From: Polyangium spumosum
GTDB lineage: Bacteria; Myxococcota_A; Polyangia; Polyangiales; Polyangiaceae
Assembly (NCBI RefSeq): GCF_009649845.1
Contig: NZ_WJIE01000006.1
Location: 558,001-622,000, forward strand
DNA length: 64,000 bases
Direction of reading: 5' to 3'
The notes beneath the pieces are model-generated. The model was not told where the DNA came from, did no database searches, and saw only the letters and a list, made by a program, of their open reading frames with translations. Both the position numbers and the translations under genes were made by a program. Positions 16,163 through 25,390 of this stretch are shown here, piece after piece (positions within the stretch are counted from its first letter, which is position 1; each line of letters starts with the position of its first letter).

Positions 16163-17886
16163 GCGGCCTCGCCTTCTTCGAGGTCGCGCGCGTCCACGCC
16201 GAGCTCGGCGCGGACCGCGGCGATCGCCAGCGCCTCCTGCTGCGCCTGCTCGGGCCCGAGCGCGACGGCGCGGGTCTGCGCCTGGCGCGCGAGGAAACGC
16301 GCTGCTTGTTGCAGGCCCTCGCGCGGCGGCAGCTCGAGCTCCTGCGCCACGATTTGCCCACAACGCGCGGCGCAACGCATGCCGCCGCACGCGCCGAGGC
16401 CGAGCCGCGTCCTGCGCGCGACATCGGAGACCGAGCGGGCCCACTCGGTCCGCACCACGTGCCGCACCTCGGCCTCGATCACCGGCTCGCACGCGCACAC
16501 GATCGCCGCCTCGCGGGGACGCTCGTGCACGCGCTCGGCGATGCGCAGCGAGCGTGACCCGTGCCGGAACACGAGCCGCCGCGCCGCGACGGGATCGATC
16601 TCCATCCGCGCGGCGAGCTCGATCGCGTCGACGGGCGCGTCGCCGCCGGGCAGCGGGCGCTCGTGCGTGGCGCAGCGCGCGCCGAGGTCGAAGCGCGCCG
16701 CGAGGACGTCGGTCATCTCCTCGGCGAAGATGCGGTAGCTCGCGAGCTTGCCGCCGATCATCGAGTAGACGCCCGGCGCCTGGTGCTCGGCGTGGTCGAC
16801 GATCTCGTGCTCGCGCGAGAGCCGATCCTCGTGCGGGCCGTAGGCGTAGAGCGTCGGCCTGACGCCGGCGTAGGTGCCGATCGCGCGCGCCGTGTGGATC
16901 TGCGGGAAGACGCGGGCGACGCCCTGCACGAGGTAACGCACCTCCTCGCTCGTCGCGCGGACCTCGTCGAGGTCGCCGTAGAAGTCGTCGTCGGTCGTGC
17001 CGACGATCGTCATGTTCTGCCAGGGCGCGACGAAGATCTGCCGGCCGTCGATGGTCTGCGCGGCGACGGCGTAGTTCAAGAGGCGCCGGTCGTAGACGAC
17101 GTGGATGCCCTTGCCGGGGCGGACGCGCGCGCGGGTCGGCGCGACGCGGCCGAGCGACGCCGTGATCGGGGCCCACGCGCCCGTCGCGTTGATGACCGTG
17201 CCCGTGCGCAGCGAGCCCGTCCCGCCCGTGCGCCGGTCGCGGTAATGGACCGCGACGACCTCGCCCGTGTCCTCGCGCCGCTCGATCCGCTCCACCGTGC
17301 AGCCGACGAAGATACGCGCGCCGCGCTCGCTCGCGTCGACGGCGTTGGCCGCGCAGAGCCGCGCGCCGTCGATGCCCCACTCGTCGAAGCTGATGCCGCC
17401 GACCATGTTGCCGCGCAGGCCCGGCTCGAGGCGCTGCATCTCCTCGGCCGTGAGCATCGCGTGCTTCTTGCCGTGCTTGAGCGGCTGGTAGCGGTCGTAG
17501 GCCTCGAAAAACGCGTCGATGAGGGCGAACATGATCTTCGCGCGGCCCTTGTTCTCGACGGGCATCAAGAACGGGACGCGGTGAAGCATGTGCGGCGCGA
17601 TGCGCTGGATGTAGCCCGAGTCGCGGCACGAGGTCGCCGTCACGTTCGGGTCGTTCAGCATGTACCGCGGGCCGCCGTGGATGAGGCCGCTGTTGTTGCC
17701 GCTCGCGCCGAAGGCGAGGTCGTTGCGTTCGAAGAGCGCGACGCGCAGGCCTCGCATGGAGGCGTCGCGGGCGACGCCGGTCCCGTTCACGCCGCCGCCG
17801 ATCACGACGACGTCGACGTCGTGGTCGGATCGGCGAGGCTCGGCTTTGGCGGAGTTCTTGACGGGGCGCGGCATGGTGCGCGTCAT
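16159..17886 (-). CDS. glpA: Glycerol-3-phosphate dehydrogenase, GlpA type with BFD-like [2Fe-2S] domain
   Basis: The 575-residue product has an FAD motif (DVVVIGGGVNGTGVARDA) near residue 25 and the DAO fold with GASGNNSGLIHGGPRYM and GKLASYR segments typical of GlpA/GlpD. The C-terminal extension (about 470-530) carries cysteines CAC...CGGMRCAARC of a bacterioferritin-associated-ferredoxin-like [2Fe-2S] domain, the feature that separates GlpA from GlpD. It oxidises sn-glycerol-3-phosphate to dihydroxyacetone phosphate. The ATG at 17886 is chosen; a second ATG at 17874 is possible. It follows the glycosyltransferase gene by 17 nt and overlaps glpB. Confidence 0.88.
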   Translation of the reverse strand: MTRTMPRPVKNSAKAEPRRSDHDVDVVVIGGGVNGTGVARDASMRGLRVALFERNDLAFGASGNNSGLIHGGPRYMLNDPNVTATSCRDSGYIQRIAPHMLHRVPFLMPVENKGRAKIMFALIDAFFEAYDRYQPLKHGKKHAMLTAEEMQRLEPGLRGNMVGGISFDEWGIDGARLCAANAVDASERGARIFVGCTVERIERREDTGEVVAVHYRDRRTGGTGSLRTGTVINATGAWAPITASLGRVAPTRARVRPGKGIHVVYDRRLLNYAVAAQTIDGRQIFVAPWQNMTIVGTTDDDFYGDLDEVRATSEEVRYLVQGVARVFPQIHTARAIGTYAGVRPTLYAYGPHEDRLSREHEIVDHAEHQAPGVYSMIGGKLASYRIFAEEMTDVLAARFDLGARCATHERPLPGGDAPVDAIELAARMEIDPVAARRLVFRHGSRSLRIAERVHERPREAAIVCACEPVIEAEVRHVVRTEWARSVSDVARRTRLGLGACGGMRCAARCGQIVAQELELPPREGLQQAARFLARQAQTRAVALGPEQAQQEALAIAAVRAELGVDARDLEEGEAA

Positions 17887-17903
17887 AGCACGCCGGCCCG
17901 AGG

Positions 17904-18623
17904 CTACCCCTTGATCCGGATCGCCCAGGTGAGCTTCGCCAGGCTCTTCAGCACATTGGGCACGCGCTTGGCGAGGTTGATCGAGGGGGGACGCTTTTCC
18001 TTCACGCGGACGGGGATCTCCTGGATCGACAGGCCGTGCCTGTAGGCGCGGATCACGAACTCGCTCGCGAAGACGTCCTTCTCGACCACACACGCGCGGG
18101 CGATCGGCAGGAGCGTGCGCCGCCGGAACGCCTTCAGCCCGTGCGTGTCCGTGCCCTGGAAGCCGAGCGTCACGCGCAAGAGGCCGTTGTAGAAGATGCT
18201 GGCCGCGTGACGCGCGAGCGGGCGCTCGTCGGCCGAGCCGTCGAGCAGCTTGGAGCCGATCACCATGTCCACGGAGCCTTCGCTGAGCAGATCGACCGCG
18301 CGCTTGTGGAAATCGGCGTCGCAGAGGTCGATCTCGTCGCAGAGGACGAGCTCGCCGCGCGCCTCCTCGACGATCCCTCGCTTGAGGGCGCCGCCGTAGT
18401 TCGGCTCGCCGAACGAGAAGAACCGGACCTCGGGGTATTTCGCGGCGAGCTCGGCCGCGATCTCGACCGTGCGGTCGCGCGAGCCATTCTCGGCGAGTAC
18501 GATCTCGTAGGACCAACCAAAGGGGCGCAGCCGCTCGCGCAGGTCGACGACCGCGGCGTGCAGGATGGCCTCCTCGTTGTAGACGGGGATGACGATCGAT
18601 ATCCGGGGATCCATCGGGCTCAC
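17904..18623 (-). CDS. Family 2 glycosyltransferase (dolichol-phosphate-mannose-synthase-like)
   Basis: A 239-residue GT-A enzyme. It starts with [14 protein letters not shown], has the ENGSRDRT nucleotide-binding segment, and the acidic metal site lies in [16 protein letters not shown]. There are no transmembrane helices at the C-terminus, as in short DPM1-like enzymes that glycosylate polyprenyl phosphate or a small acceptor. Its ATG overlaps the stop of the upstream FAD-protein gene by 4 nt, implying coupling and a shared glycan pathway. The donor sugar is not predictable. Confidence 0.85.
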   Translation of the reverse strand: MSPMDPRISIVIPVYNEEAILHAAVVDLRERLRPFGWSYEIVLAENGSRDRTVEIAAELAAKYPEVRFFSFGEPNYGGALKRGIVEEARGELVLCDEIDLCDADFHKRAVDLLSEGSVDMVIGSKLLDGSADERPLARHAASIFYNGLLRVTLGFQGTDTHGLKAFRRRTLLPIARACVVEKDVFASEFVIRAYRHGLSIQEIPVRVKEKRPPSINLAKRVPNVLKSLAKLTWAIRIKG

Positions 18624-19948
18624 GGCTCCTCCGCCGCCCCACCGCCGAGCGAGGAGACGGCCTTCGTCGCGGCGTCACGGCCGAAGCGCAGCGCGTCCTC
18701 CATCGACGAGTAATTCCATCCGCCGTACCGGCCCGCGGTCACGATGCCGTTCGCCTCGAGGAACGGCAAGACGACCTCGAGCGACTCGAAATACGCGTGG
18801 TCGAAGATCACGTAGGCATGGTCGATGCGGCGCAAGCGGGCGAAGCGGATCTGCTTCGGCGCGTCGATGAGGCGCATCTCCCGCAGGCCCTCGGCGACGC
18901 GGGGCAAGAGCGCGGGGAGGTCGGGCTCGCTCCGGTCCGCGAGCTCCACGTAGAGGTTCGCCTTGCCAGGCGGGGCCATCGCGTCGGAGAAATTCGAGTA
19001 ACAGCCGACCCGGTAAAACGGATATTTCTCCTCGGGCACGTACACCCAGTGCAGCGGCTCTCCGCAGGGGCCGTCGAGCGCGACGTCGAGGTAATACAGG
19101 TGCGTGCAGCGCAGGCGGCGCGCGGCCTCGACGACGTTCGCCGGGGCGCCTGCGAGCCGCTCGACGAGCACGTTCAAGGGCGCCGTGGAGACGAGCACGT
19201 CGTACGGCACGGCCTCGTCCTCGAAATGGAGCTCGCGCGCCCTCCAATCGATCGATCGTGGCGCGCGGCCGAGCTCGATCCGCTCGGGCAGGCTCCGGGC
19301 CATGCCCTCGGCGAGCGCGCCGATGCCGAGGCGCGGATAGACGAACCGCGTGTTGTACCCGAGCTCCCGGTCGTTCAGCCCCACCGCGCCGGCGAGCACG
19401 TCCTCGAGCTTTGGCAGCGGCACGAACCGCGAGCACCACGCGGCCGTGATCTCCCGCGGAGACACGCCCCAGAGCCGCGTGTTGTAGGGGATCATGAAAT
19501 GCTTGCTGATCCCCTCGCCGAAATGCTGGAGGCAAAACTCCTCGAAGTTCCTCGGCGCGGGTTTGTCGGCGTTATGGTGCGCCCGAACGAACCCGTGCAG
19601 GCACTCGTAGGCGACCTCGGGCGGCAGGCCGAAGGTGTTCGCCTGGAAGGGATACCGGGTGTAGGTGCCGTGCGACCAGATGCGCGAGCGGCGCTCGACC
19701 TCGACCCAGTCGTCGCCGATCCAGCCGAGCGCGAGCGCGCGCAGCTCCGGATCCCGCAGGTGCAGGAGGTGGCCCGTCCGGTCGAAGCGGTAGCCCTCGT
19801 CCTCCAGCGTGATCGCATGCCCGCCCGGCCGGTCGAGCCGTTCGAAGATACGATGCGACGCGCCCGCGCGGCCGAGGTGAAACGACGCCGACATGCCAGT
19901 CAGGCCAGCGCCCAGGATCGCGACGGGGGTGCGGGGAGAACGAATCAT
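18620..19948 (-). CDS. FAD-dependent amine-oxidase/UDP-galactopyranose-mutase-like protein
   Basis: The 442-residue product has a Rossmann FAD motif ([18 protein letters not shown]), the [10 protein letters not shown] segment and a [14 protein letters not shown] region. [19 protein letters not shown] stretch and [10 protein letters not shown] recall UDP-galactopyranose-mutase-like and protoporphyrinogen-oxidase-like proteins that sit in polysaccharide clusters. The C-terminal [15 protein letters not shown] holds the second FAD contact. It is the first gene of the minus-strand run and is coupled to the GT2 gene. A sugar-nucleotide ring-contracting role is possible but unproven; desaturase-like activity is an alternative. 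Confidence 0.7.
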   Translation of the reverse strand: MIRSPRTPVAILGAGLTGMSASFHLGRAGASHRIFERLDRPGGHAITLEDEGYRFDRTGHLLHLRDPELRALALGWIGDDWVEVERRSRIWSHGTYTRYPFQANTFGLPPEVAYECLHGFVRAHHNADKPAPRNFEEFCLQHFGEGISKHFMIPYNTRLWGVSPREITAAWCSRFVPLPKLEDVLAGAVGLNDRELGYNTRFVYPRLGIGALAEGMARSLPERIELGRAPRSIDWRARELHFEDEAVPYDVLVSTAPLNVLVERLAGAPANVVEAARRLRCTHLYYLDVALDGPCGEPLHWVYVPEEKYPFYRVGCYSNFSDAMAPPGKANLYVELADRSEPDLPALLPRVAEGLREMRLIDAPKQIRFARLRRIDHAYVIFDHAYFESLEVVLPFLEANGIVTAGRYGGWNYSSMEDALRFGRDAATKAVSSLGGGAAEEP

Positions 19949-20049
19949 CCGGCGTTATCGGCAATCCCCGCGTCCGCATGCGGGGGGCGCCGGACTCTAG
20001 CAGGCATTCGCCGGCTCGGAAGGAGGGATGCGCACACCACCTCCGAGGT

Positions 20050-21681
20050 CTAGCGCCGCCGCAAGACGCGGCCGCGTGGTCGGTCGAGGTGCGTGGTGTT
20101 GTGGTCGACGACGACGTGGCCCGCGAGGATCACCTTGTTGATCCCCACGGGCGGCGCGTTCGGGCCGCCCTCGCCGACGCGGCGCGGATCGAAGAGCACG
20201 AGGTCGGCCGCGTGGCCGGGCGCGAGGCGACCGATGCCCGGAAGGCCCACGCGCTCGGCGGGGAAGGACGTCATGCGGCGGACGGCCTCTTCGAGCGAGA
20301 AGAGGCCCTGATCGCGGCTGTAGCGGCCGAGCACGCGCGGGAAGGTGCCGAAGGAGGCGGGGTTGTGGAAGCGGCCGCGGCGCGTGAGGATCGCGTCGGT
20401 CTCGAACGCGCAGAGCCGGTGCGAGAGCACGGCGCGCAGCGGCTCCTCGTGCGCGTCGTCGCCCGAATAGGTCCCGATGAGCACACGCGCCGAGCCTGCG
20501 CTCTCGCGCGAGACGTGGACGTAGGCGTCGAAGGGCGAGACGCCGAGGCGGCGGGCGATCTCCGCGATGTGCAGGCCTTCGAAGGGCTCGAGCGTGGCGC
20601 TGCCCGCGCCCCAGGTGACGGTGATGTCGGACCAGTCGAGCCCGAGCGCGAGGCGGAACATGGTGAACTCGCGCCGCAGCCGCGCGAGGACCTCGGGGTC
20701 GCGGATGCGCTCCTCGAAATGGTCGAGCACCCACGCGGGCAGGATCGCGTTGATGGTCGTGTTGCCGACGGTGTAGGGGAAGGCGTCGAAGGCGACGTCG
20801 ACGCCCGCGGCGACGGCCGCCTCGATGCGCCGGAGCACGGCGGGGTAGGTGCGCCAGGTCCGGCGGCCGATGAAGATCTGGTGCGAGAGCTGCAGGCGCG
20901 CGCCGCCTCGTTTCGCCGCCGTGACGAGCTCGTCGACGGAGCGCACGTTGTGCGGCTTGCCGAGCAGCATCGGCTTGTAGAAGGGCGAGATCCACACGTA
21001 GGCGCGGCCGTGCACCGTGAAGATCGCGCCCTCGTCCGCGACGACGCTGCAAAGCGAGGCGAGCTCGTCCGCGTCCGCGAACACGCCGGGCTTGTAGGCG
21101 AGGCCGGCGGAGAGGCCAAACGCGCCTTCGCGCAAGGCCTCGCGTGTGGCGCGCCGGAGCGCTTCGAGCTCGCCCGGCGAGGGCGCGCGTGGCGCGTTGC
21201 CCATCACCGATTGACGGATCGTCCCGTGCCCCGCGAGGAACGCCACGTTGAAGGCCACGCCGCGCGCCTCGATCGCGTCGAGCATCTCGGCCGTCGAGCG
21301 CCACGTGTAGGGGAAGGCGCGGTCGCGCAGGATCTCCGACGAGGCGTCGGCGAGGCGCGTGGAGGCGTCCGTGACGGGCGCGAGCGAGTGGCCGCAGTTG
21401 CCGACGACGAGCGTGGTCACGCCCTGCCGCAGCATCGGCGCGAGGATCTCGCCGTGGTCCTCGAGCGGCAAGAGCCAGTCGGCGTGCGAGTGGATGTCGA
21501 CGAAGCCGGGCGCGACCACGAGGCCGCGGGCGTCGAGCGTCTCCTTTCCCGTGATCGCGCCGGGGACGGTGAGCGCCGCGACGCGCCCGTCTTTGACGCC
21601 GACGTCGGCCACGAAGCGTGGCCTGCCCGTGCCGTCGATGACGTCGCCTCCGCGCACCACGAGGTCGAATTCGTCGGCCAT
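20050..21681 (-). CDS. N-acyl-D-amino-acid deacylase family amidohydrolase
   Basis: A 543-residue metal-dependent hydrolase of the D-aminoacylase (amidohydrolase) family. The N-terminal beta-sandwich motif (DLVVRGGDVIDGTGRPR) is followed by the HSHAD metal ligands in PGFVDIHSHAD, a GNCGHS loop, the AGHGTIR segment and the late GLPGIGRLAPGHAADLVLFDP closing motif. Members remove N-acyl groups from D-amino acids or act on N-carbamoyl or lactam substrates. The exact substrate is open. The gene stands alone, divergent from the membrane-protein gene across only 32 nt. Confidence 0.85.
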   Translation of the reverse strand: MADEFDLVVRGGDVIDGTGRPRFVADVGVKDGRVAALTVPGAITGKETLDARGLVVAPGFVDIHSHADWLLPLEDHGEILAPMLRQGVTTLVVGNCGHSLAPVTDASTRLADASSEILRDRAFPYTWRSTAEMLDAIEARGVAFNVAFLAGHGTIRQSVMGNAPRAPSPGELEALRRATREALREGAFGLSAGLAYKPGVFADADELASLCSVVADEGAIFTVHGRAYVWISPFYKPMLLGKPHNVRSVDELVTAAKRGGARLQLSHQIFIGRRTWRTYPAVLRRIEAAVAAGVDVAFDAFPYTVGNTTINAILPAWVLDHFEERIRDPEVLARLRREFTMFRLALGLDWSDITVTWGAGSATLEPFEGLHIAEIARRLGVSPFDAYVHVSRESAGSARVLIGTYSGDDAHEEPLRAVLSHRLCAFETDAILTRRGRFHNPASFGTFPRVLGRYSRDQGLFSLEEAVRRMTSFPAERVGLPGIGRLAPGHAADLVLFDPRRVGEGGPNAPPVGINKVILAGHVVVDHNTTHLDRPRGRVLRRR

Positions 21682-21688
21682 CCCGGGC

Positions 21689-21694
21689 AGGCTA
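21689..21694 (-). promoter_or_regulatory. -10-like TAGCCT, 7 nt before ATG, minus strand
   Basis: Minus-strand TAGCCT ends 7 nt before the deacylase ATG. It faces away from the plus-strand TAGGAT at 21701-21706 with only 6 nt between the two boxes. Confidence 0.5.
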
Positions 21695-21700
21695 CCACGC

Positions 21701-21706
21701 TAGGAT
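21701..21706 (+). promoter_or_regulatory. -10-like TAGGAT, 7 nt before GTG
   Basis: TAGGAT ends 7 nt before the GTG of the membrane-protein gene at 21714 and supports that start. It is paired back-to-back with the minus-strand box of the deacylase gene. Confidence 0.5.
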
Positions 21707-21713
21707 AGGGGCC

Positions 21714-22886
21714 GTGCTTGCCGTCGCCCTCGTGGTTTGCCTCCTGCTCGCGGCCGTCCTCGTGCTCGTCCTGGTGAGGCTCGGCCGGAAGCACGACGCC
21801 GAGCGCGCCGAGCTCGATCGGCGCTTCCTCGCGCTCGGCGAGCAGCTCTCCGCGGAGAAGGTGGATGGCGCGCTCCGGGTCACGTCGCAGGGCCGGCCGT
21901 TCCTCTTGCGGCTGCGGCACGGGCGCGGAGGGAGGGCGGAGCTCGAGGTCGAGGCGGATCTCCACGAGGGCCAGGCGCCGCGGCCGCCGATCGTGATCCG
22001 GCGCGAGACCTCGGTCGACATGCTCGGCAAGAAGCTCCGGATCAACCGCGAGGTGCAGACGGGAGACGTGGCCTTCGACGCCGCGGTGTACGTCGAGTCG
22101 GACGCGCCGGACGAAAGCGTGAAGCGCGTGCTCGGCGAGGCGGGCGTGCGAGGGCACGTGCTCGCGCTGCTCGATCGAGGTTTCTCCGCGGTCGCGATCC
22201 ACGACGGCGCGGGGAAGCTCCGCGCCGCGCGGGAGGCGGGTGATCGGTTCGACGCGGAGGCGCTCGCTCGGGTGTGCGGCGAGCTCGGGGCGATCGCGGA
22301 TGCCTTGCCTGCGCCCTCTTCGAGGCGGGCTCCGCCGTCGCTCTGGCTCGCGGGGCCGGTCACGGCCGTGGTGTCGGCGGTGCTCGCGTTCGTGGGGTTT
22401 TACCTCCTGTCGTGGGCGCGCGGCGTCTACTTCCCGCTCGGGAGCCGGGCCGCGGCCGTGGGCGCGGCGCTCGGGCTCGTCGCGTGGCTCGGCATGATGC
22501 CCTTGGTGGGCGTGCTCGTGCGTGGTCGCTCGGTGAGCTTTCGCCTCTTCGGCGCGTGTTTTGGGCTGCTCCTCCTCGCCTTGCCGCTCTCCGGCGCGGG
22601 GACCGCGATCGCCATGAACGGCCGCATGGACGAGAGCGCGCCGACGTGCCGGCAGGCGCGCGTGGCCGCGAAGGGATCGCGGACCTACCAGACGAGCACC
22701 TCGTATTTCGTCGAGCTCGACGGCCTGCCGGTGGAGGCCTCGTCGGTCGAGCTGCCGGTCCAGCGCGAGCTCTTCTCCTCGCTCCACGAGGGGCAGGACG
22801 TGTTCGTCGAGGTGGGCCGAGGTCACTTCGGCTGGGCGTGGCTGAAGCGGATCCGCCTCGACGACGTCGGCTGCGGCAGGTGGTAG
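21714..22886 (+). CDS. Membrane protein of unknown function
   Basis: A 390-residue product I do not recognise. An N-terminal transmembrane helix (about 3-22, ending LVRLGRKHD) precedes a soluble region (about 25-205) that might bind a ligand; its strand-rich RPFLLRLRHGRGGRAELEVEA resembles DUF3137-type modules. Three hydrophobic helices follow (about 215-240, 250-270, 280-300). A C-terminal soluble beta-rich part (about 305-390) contains YFVELDGLPVEASSVELPV and the FVEVGRGHFGWAWL ending. Likely an envelope protein with both ends on the same side. No operon partner. Confidence 0.55.
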   Translation: MLAVALVVCLLLAAVLVLVLVRLGRKHDAERAELDRRFLALGEQLSAEKVDGALRVTSQGRPFLLRLRHGRGGRAELEVEADLHEGQAPRPPIVIRRETSVDMLGKKLRINREVQTGDVAFDAAVYVESDAPDESVKRVLGEAGVRGHVLALLDRGFSAVAIHDGAGKLRAAREAGDRFDAEALARVCGELGAIADALPAPSSRRAPPSLWLAGPVTAVVSAVLAFVGFYLLSWARGVYFPLGSRAAAVGAALGLVAWLGMMPLVGVLVRGRSVSFRLFGACFGLLLLALPLSGAGTAIAMNGRMDESAPTCRQARVAAKGSRTYQTSTSYFVELDGLPVEASSVELPVQRELFSSLHEGQDVFVEVGRGHFGWAWLKRIRLDDVGCGRW

Positions 22887-22981
22887 GAGCCGCGCTGCCA
22901 CGACGCGTCAAGGCGCCGGAAAAATTTGCGGAGAGTCCCGGATTGGATCTCGTACGGGATCGGATTAAAACCGCGAGGAAC

Positions 22982-24970
22982 ATGCCCATCCCCCGCCGCA
23001 CGTCGGTCCGCCCGAGCGGACGTATCCTGTACCTGACCGAGGATCCCGAGGCGCTGAAGCTCCAGCTCGCGGGCGGCTCGATCGAGTTCGACCCCGACGA
23101 GCACGCCCTCGTGAACAACATCTCGACGGACGAGCTCACGCCGGGCTGGGTTTGTTACTACTACGACGAGACGCTCGCGCGGTATTGCCTCGTCGGTCTG
23201 CGCGGCGGGCTCATCGAGCGTGACGCGATCAAGAGCGGCGGCTTCGGCGTGATCGTCAGCGGCCGCTCGAAGGGCTGCGGATCCTCGCGCGAGACGGCGC
23301 CGTACTCCGAGCGCGAGGCGGGCATCCAGATCGTCGTCGCCAGGAGCATCGAGAAGATCTACGGGCAGAACTGCCAGAACATCGGCCTGCTCACGACCAC
23401 GGATTTCGGCGTCCTCGACCGCGTCCGCGCTGGCGAGGAGATCCCGATCGGCGAGTTCACGCGTGGGCTCGACCCGATCAGCCGCGACGTCGTCGAGTAC
23501 GGGGGCCTGTTCACGTACAACAAGGCGCGCCTCGCCGGTGAGGTCTCGCCGCCGACGATCGACACGCCTTCGCGGCCGATGACGCTCTGCGAGAAGATCA
23601 TCGCGGCGCACGCGATCGTGGACGCGAAGACGGGCAAGATCGGCGTCGCGGCCGTCAAGCCTGGCGACGCTCTCTTCGTGCGCACCGACGTCCGCTTCTC
23701 GCACGAGTACGTCACGCCCATGGCCGAGTCGCTCTTCCGGGCGGGCTTTGGCCCCGACGCGAAGGTCGAGGCGCCGGAGAGCGTGTACGCGTTCCGCGAT
23801 CACCTCACGTTCCTCGACCTCGTGATGTCCGACGCCCACAAGAAGATGGGCCTCCGGGAGCAGGCCGCCTCGCTCGCCACGGTGCAGGAGGCCTTCACGC
23901 AGAAGCACCACGTCAAGCTCTACGGCGAGGTCGTGCGTGGAGGAAAGACCGTGGGATCCGAGGCGATCTGCCACAACAAGGTGATCGAGGAGATCGCCCT
24001 GCCCGGTCAGGTCGTGGCGGGCACGGACTCGCACACGTGTATGGCGGGCGCGCTCGGCTGCTTCGCGTTTGGCGTGGGCTCGACGGACATGGCGAACGCC
24101 TGGCTCACGCGTGACATCCGCGTCGCCGTGCCCGAATCGGCGCGCTTCAACTTGCACGGCAAGTTGCGGCCGGGCGTCACGGCCAAGGACGTGATGCTCT
24201 ACCTGCTCTCGCAGCCGTTCTGGAAGAGCGGCGAGGGCATCGGCAAGGTGCTCGAGTTCGCGGGCGAGGGCGTGCGCGCGATGGGGCTCGACGAGCGGGC
24301 GACGCTCACGAACATGGCCGTCGAGGCGGGCGGCTTCACGGGGATCATCGAGGCGGACGAGGTCGTGGTCGACTACCTCGTCAAGCAACGTGGCCTCGAC
24401 GCGGACGAGGTGCGCGCGCGGATCGTGCGCGCGGACGAGGGCGCGACCTACATGGCCGTCTTCGACGTCGATCTCGGCGCAATCGAGCCGATGGTCGCGA
24501 CCCCGGGTGACCCGCGCAACGGCGTGCCTCTGCGCTCGCTCGAGGAGGTCGCGGGTGGCGCGGTGAAGATCAACGTGGCCTACGGCGGCTCGTGCACGGG
24601 CGGGAAGAAGGCGGACATGGACATGTACGCCGAGGTCCTGCGCGCCGCGGTCGAGCGGGGCAAGCGCGTGGCCGAGGGCGTGCACCTCTACATCCAGTTC
24701 GGCTCGCAGGACATCCGGAGGTACGCCGAGCAGAAGGGTTACATCGAGATCTTCCAGCGCGCGGGCGCCGAGCTCGTGGACCCTTCGTGTGGCGCCTGCA
24801 TCAAGGCGGGGCCGGGCGTGTCGTTCACCGCGGACGAGGTGACGGTCTCGGCGATCAACCGGAACTTCCCCGGGCGATCGGGGCCCGGCAAGGTGTACCT
24901 CGCGAGCCCGCTCGTGGTCGCGGCGAGCGCGATCGCGGGGCGGATCGTCGAGCCTGCGGCGATCGCCTGA
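22982..24970 (+). CDS. Fused aconitase-family hydro-lyase (isopropylmalate/homoaconitate dehydratase-like), swivel domain first
   Basis: A 662-residue single chain. The N-terminal third (about 1-190) is the small-subunit swivel domain, with SGRSKGCGSSRETAPY and YGQNCQNIGLLT as in LeuD. The rest is the catalytic LeuC-like part, with GTDSHTCMAGALGCFAFGVG, one FeS cysteine in GGSCTGGK and the Cys-x2-Cys pair in DPSCGACIKAG. These three Cys should bind the [4Fe-4S] cluster that catalyses dehydration/rehydration of a 2- or 3-hydroxy tricarboxylate or isopropylmalate. The domain order small-then-large is unusual; aconitase places the swivel last. Leucine biosynthesis is plausible, but no leu genes are adjacent. 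GCGAGGAAC upstream acts as ribosome binding site. Confidence 0.8.
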   Translation: MPIPRRTSVRPSGRILYLTEDPEALKLQLAGGSIEFDPDEHALVNNISTDELTPGWVCYYYDETLARYCLVGLRGGLIERDAIKSGGFGVIVSGRSKGCGSSRETAPYSEREAGIQIVVARSIEKIYGQNCQNIGLLTTTDFGVLDRVRAGEEIPIGEFTRGLDPISRDVVEYGGLFTYNKARLAGEVSPPTIDTPSRPMTLCEKIIAAHAIVDAKTGKIGVAAVKPGDALFVRTDVRFSHEYVTPMAESLFRAGFGPDAKVEAPESVYAFRDHLTFLDLVMSDAHKKMGLREQAASLATVQEAFTQKHHVKLYGEVVRGGKTVGSEAICHNKVIEEIALPGQVVAGTDSHTCMAGALGCFAFGVGSTDMANAWLTRDIRVAVPESARFNLHGKLRPGVTAKDVMLYLLSQPFWKSGEGIGKVLEFAGEGVRAMGLDERATLTNMAVEAGGFTGIIEADEVVVDYLVKQRGLDADEVRARIVRADEGATYMAVFDVDLGAIEPMVATPGDPRNGVPLRSLEEVAGGAVKINVAYGGSCTGGKKADMDMYAEVLRAAVERGKRVAEGVHLYIQFGSQDIRRYAEQKGYIEIFQRAGAELVDPSCGACIKAGPGVSFTADEVTVSAINRNFPGRSGPGKVYLASPLVVAASAIAGRIVEPAAIA

Positions 24971-25390
24971 GTCCTCGCGGGACACGACTCGGCCCTCGCG
25001 GGACACGACTCGGCCCTTGCGGGACACGACTCGGCCCTCGCGGGACACGACTCGGCCCTCGCGGGACACGACTCCGCCCTTGCGGGACACGACCCCGCCC
25101 TTGCGGGACACGACCCCGCCCTTGCGGGACACGACTCCGCCCTTGCGGGACACGACTCCGCCCTCGCGGGACACGACCCCGCCCTTGCGGGACACGACCC
25201 CGCCCTCGCGGGACACGACCCCGCCCTTGCGGGACACGACTCCGCCCTTCTTGCGAACGACCCCGCCCTTGCGGGACACGACTCCGCCCTCGGCGCGAGC
25301 GACTCCGCCCTCGGCGCGAACGACCCCGCCCTTGTTGCGAACGACCCCGCCCTTGTTGCGAACGACCCCGCCCTCGCGGAACCTCGCCTA
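24971..25390. repeat. Twenty-copy 21-bp tandem repeat array between convergent genes
   Basis: Twenty head-to-tail 21-bp units with no insertion or deletion. The usual core is TTGCGGGACACGAC or CTCGCGGGACACGAC; units 14 and 16-20 diverge (TTGCGAACGAC, CGGCGCGAGCGAC). The array begins on the base after the dehydratase stop codon and its last unit ends on the last base of the PATAN-gene stop codon, so it is the entire intergenic space. Units ending in CCCC allow a GCGGG/CCCGC hairpin with a 7-nt loop across each junction. There are no spacers, so it is not CRISPR. Because the unit is a multiple of three and GC-rich, frames across it stay open; I do not read that as coding. Confidence 0.9.

Noticed and set aside
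22823-25279. 818-codon open frame on the minus strand, antisense to the dehydratase and crossing the array
   Set aside because: It is antisense to a clear enzyme; its repeat-derived N-terminus and low-complexity Arg/Asp composition are those of a GC-rich shadow frame.
24971-25390. CRISPR array
   Set aside because: The 21-bp units are directly adjacent with no unique spacers, and no cas genes are nearby.
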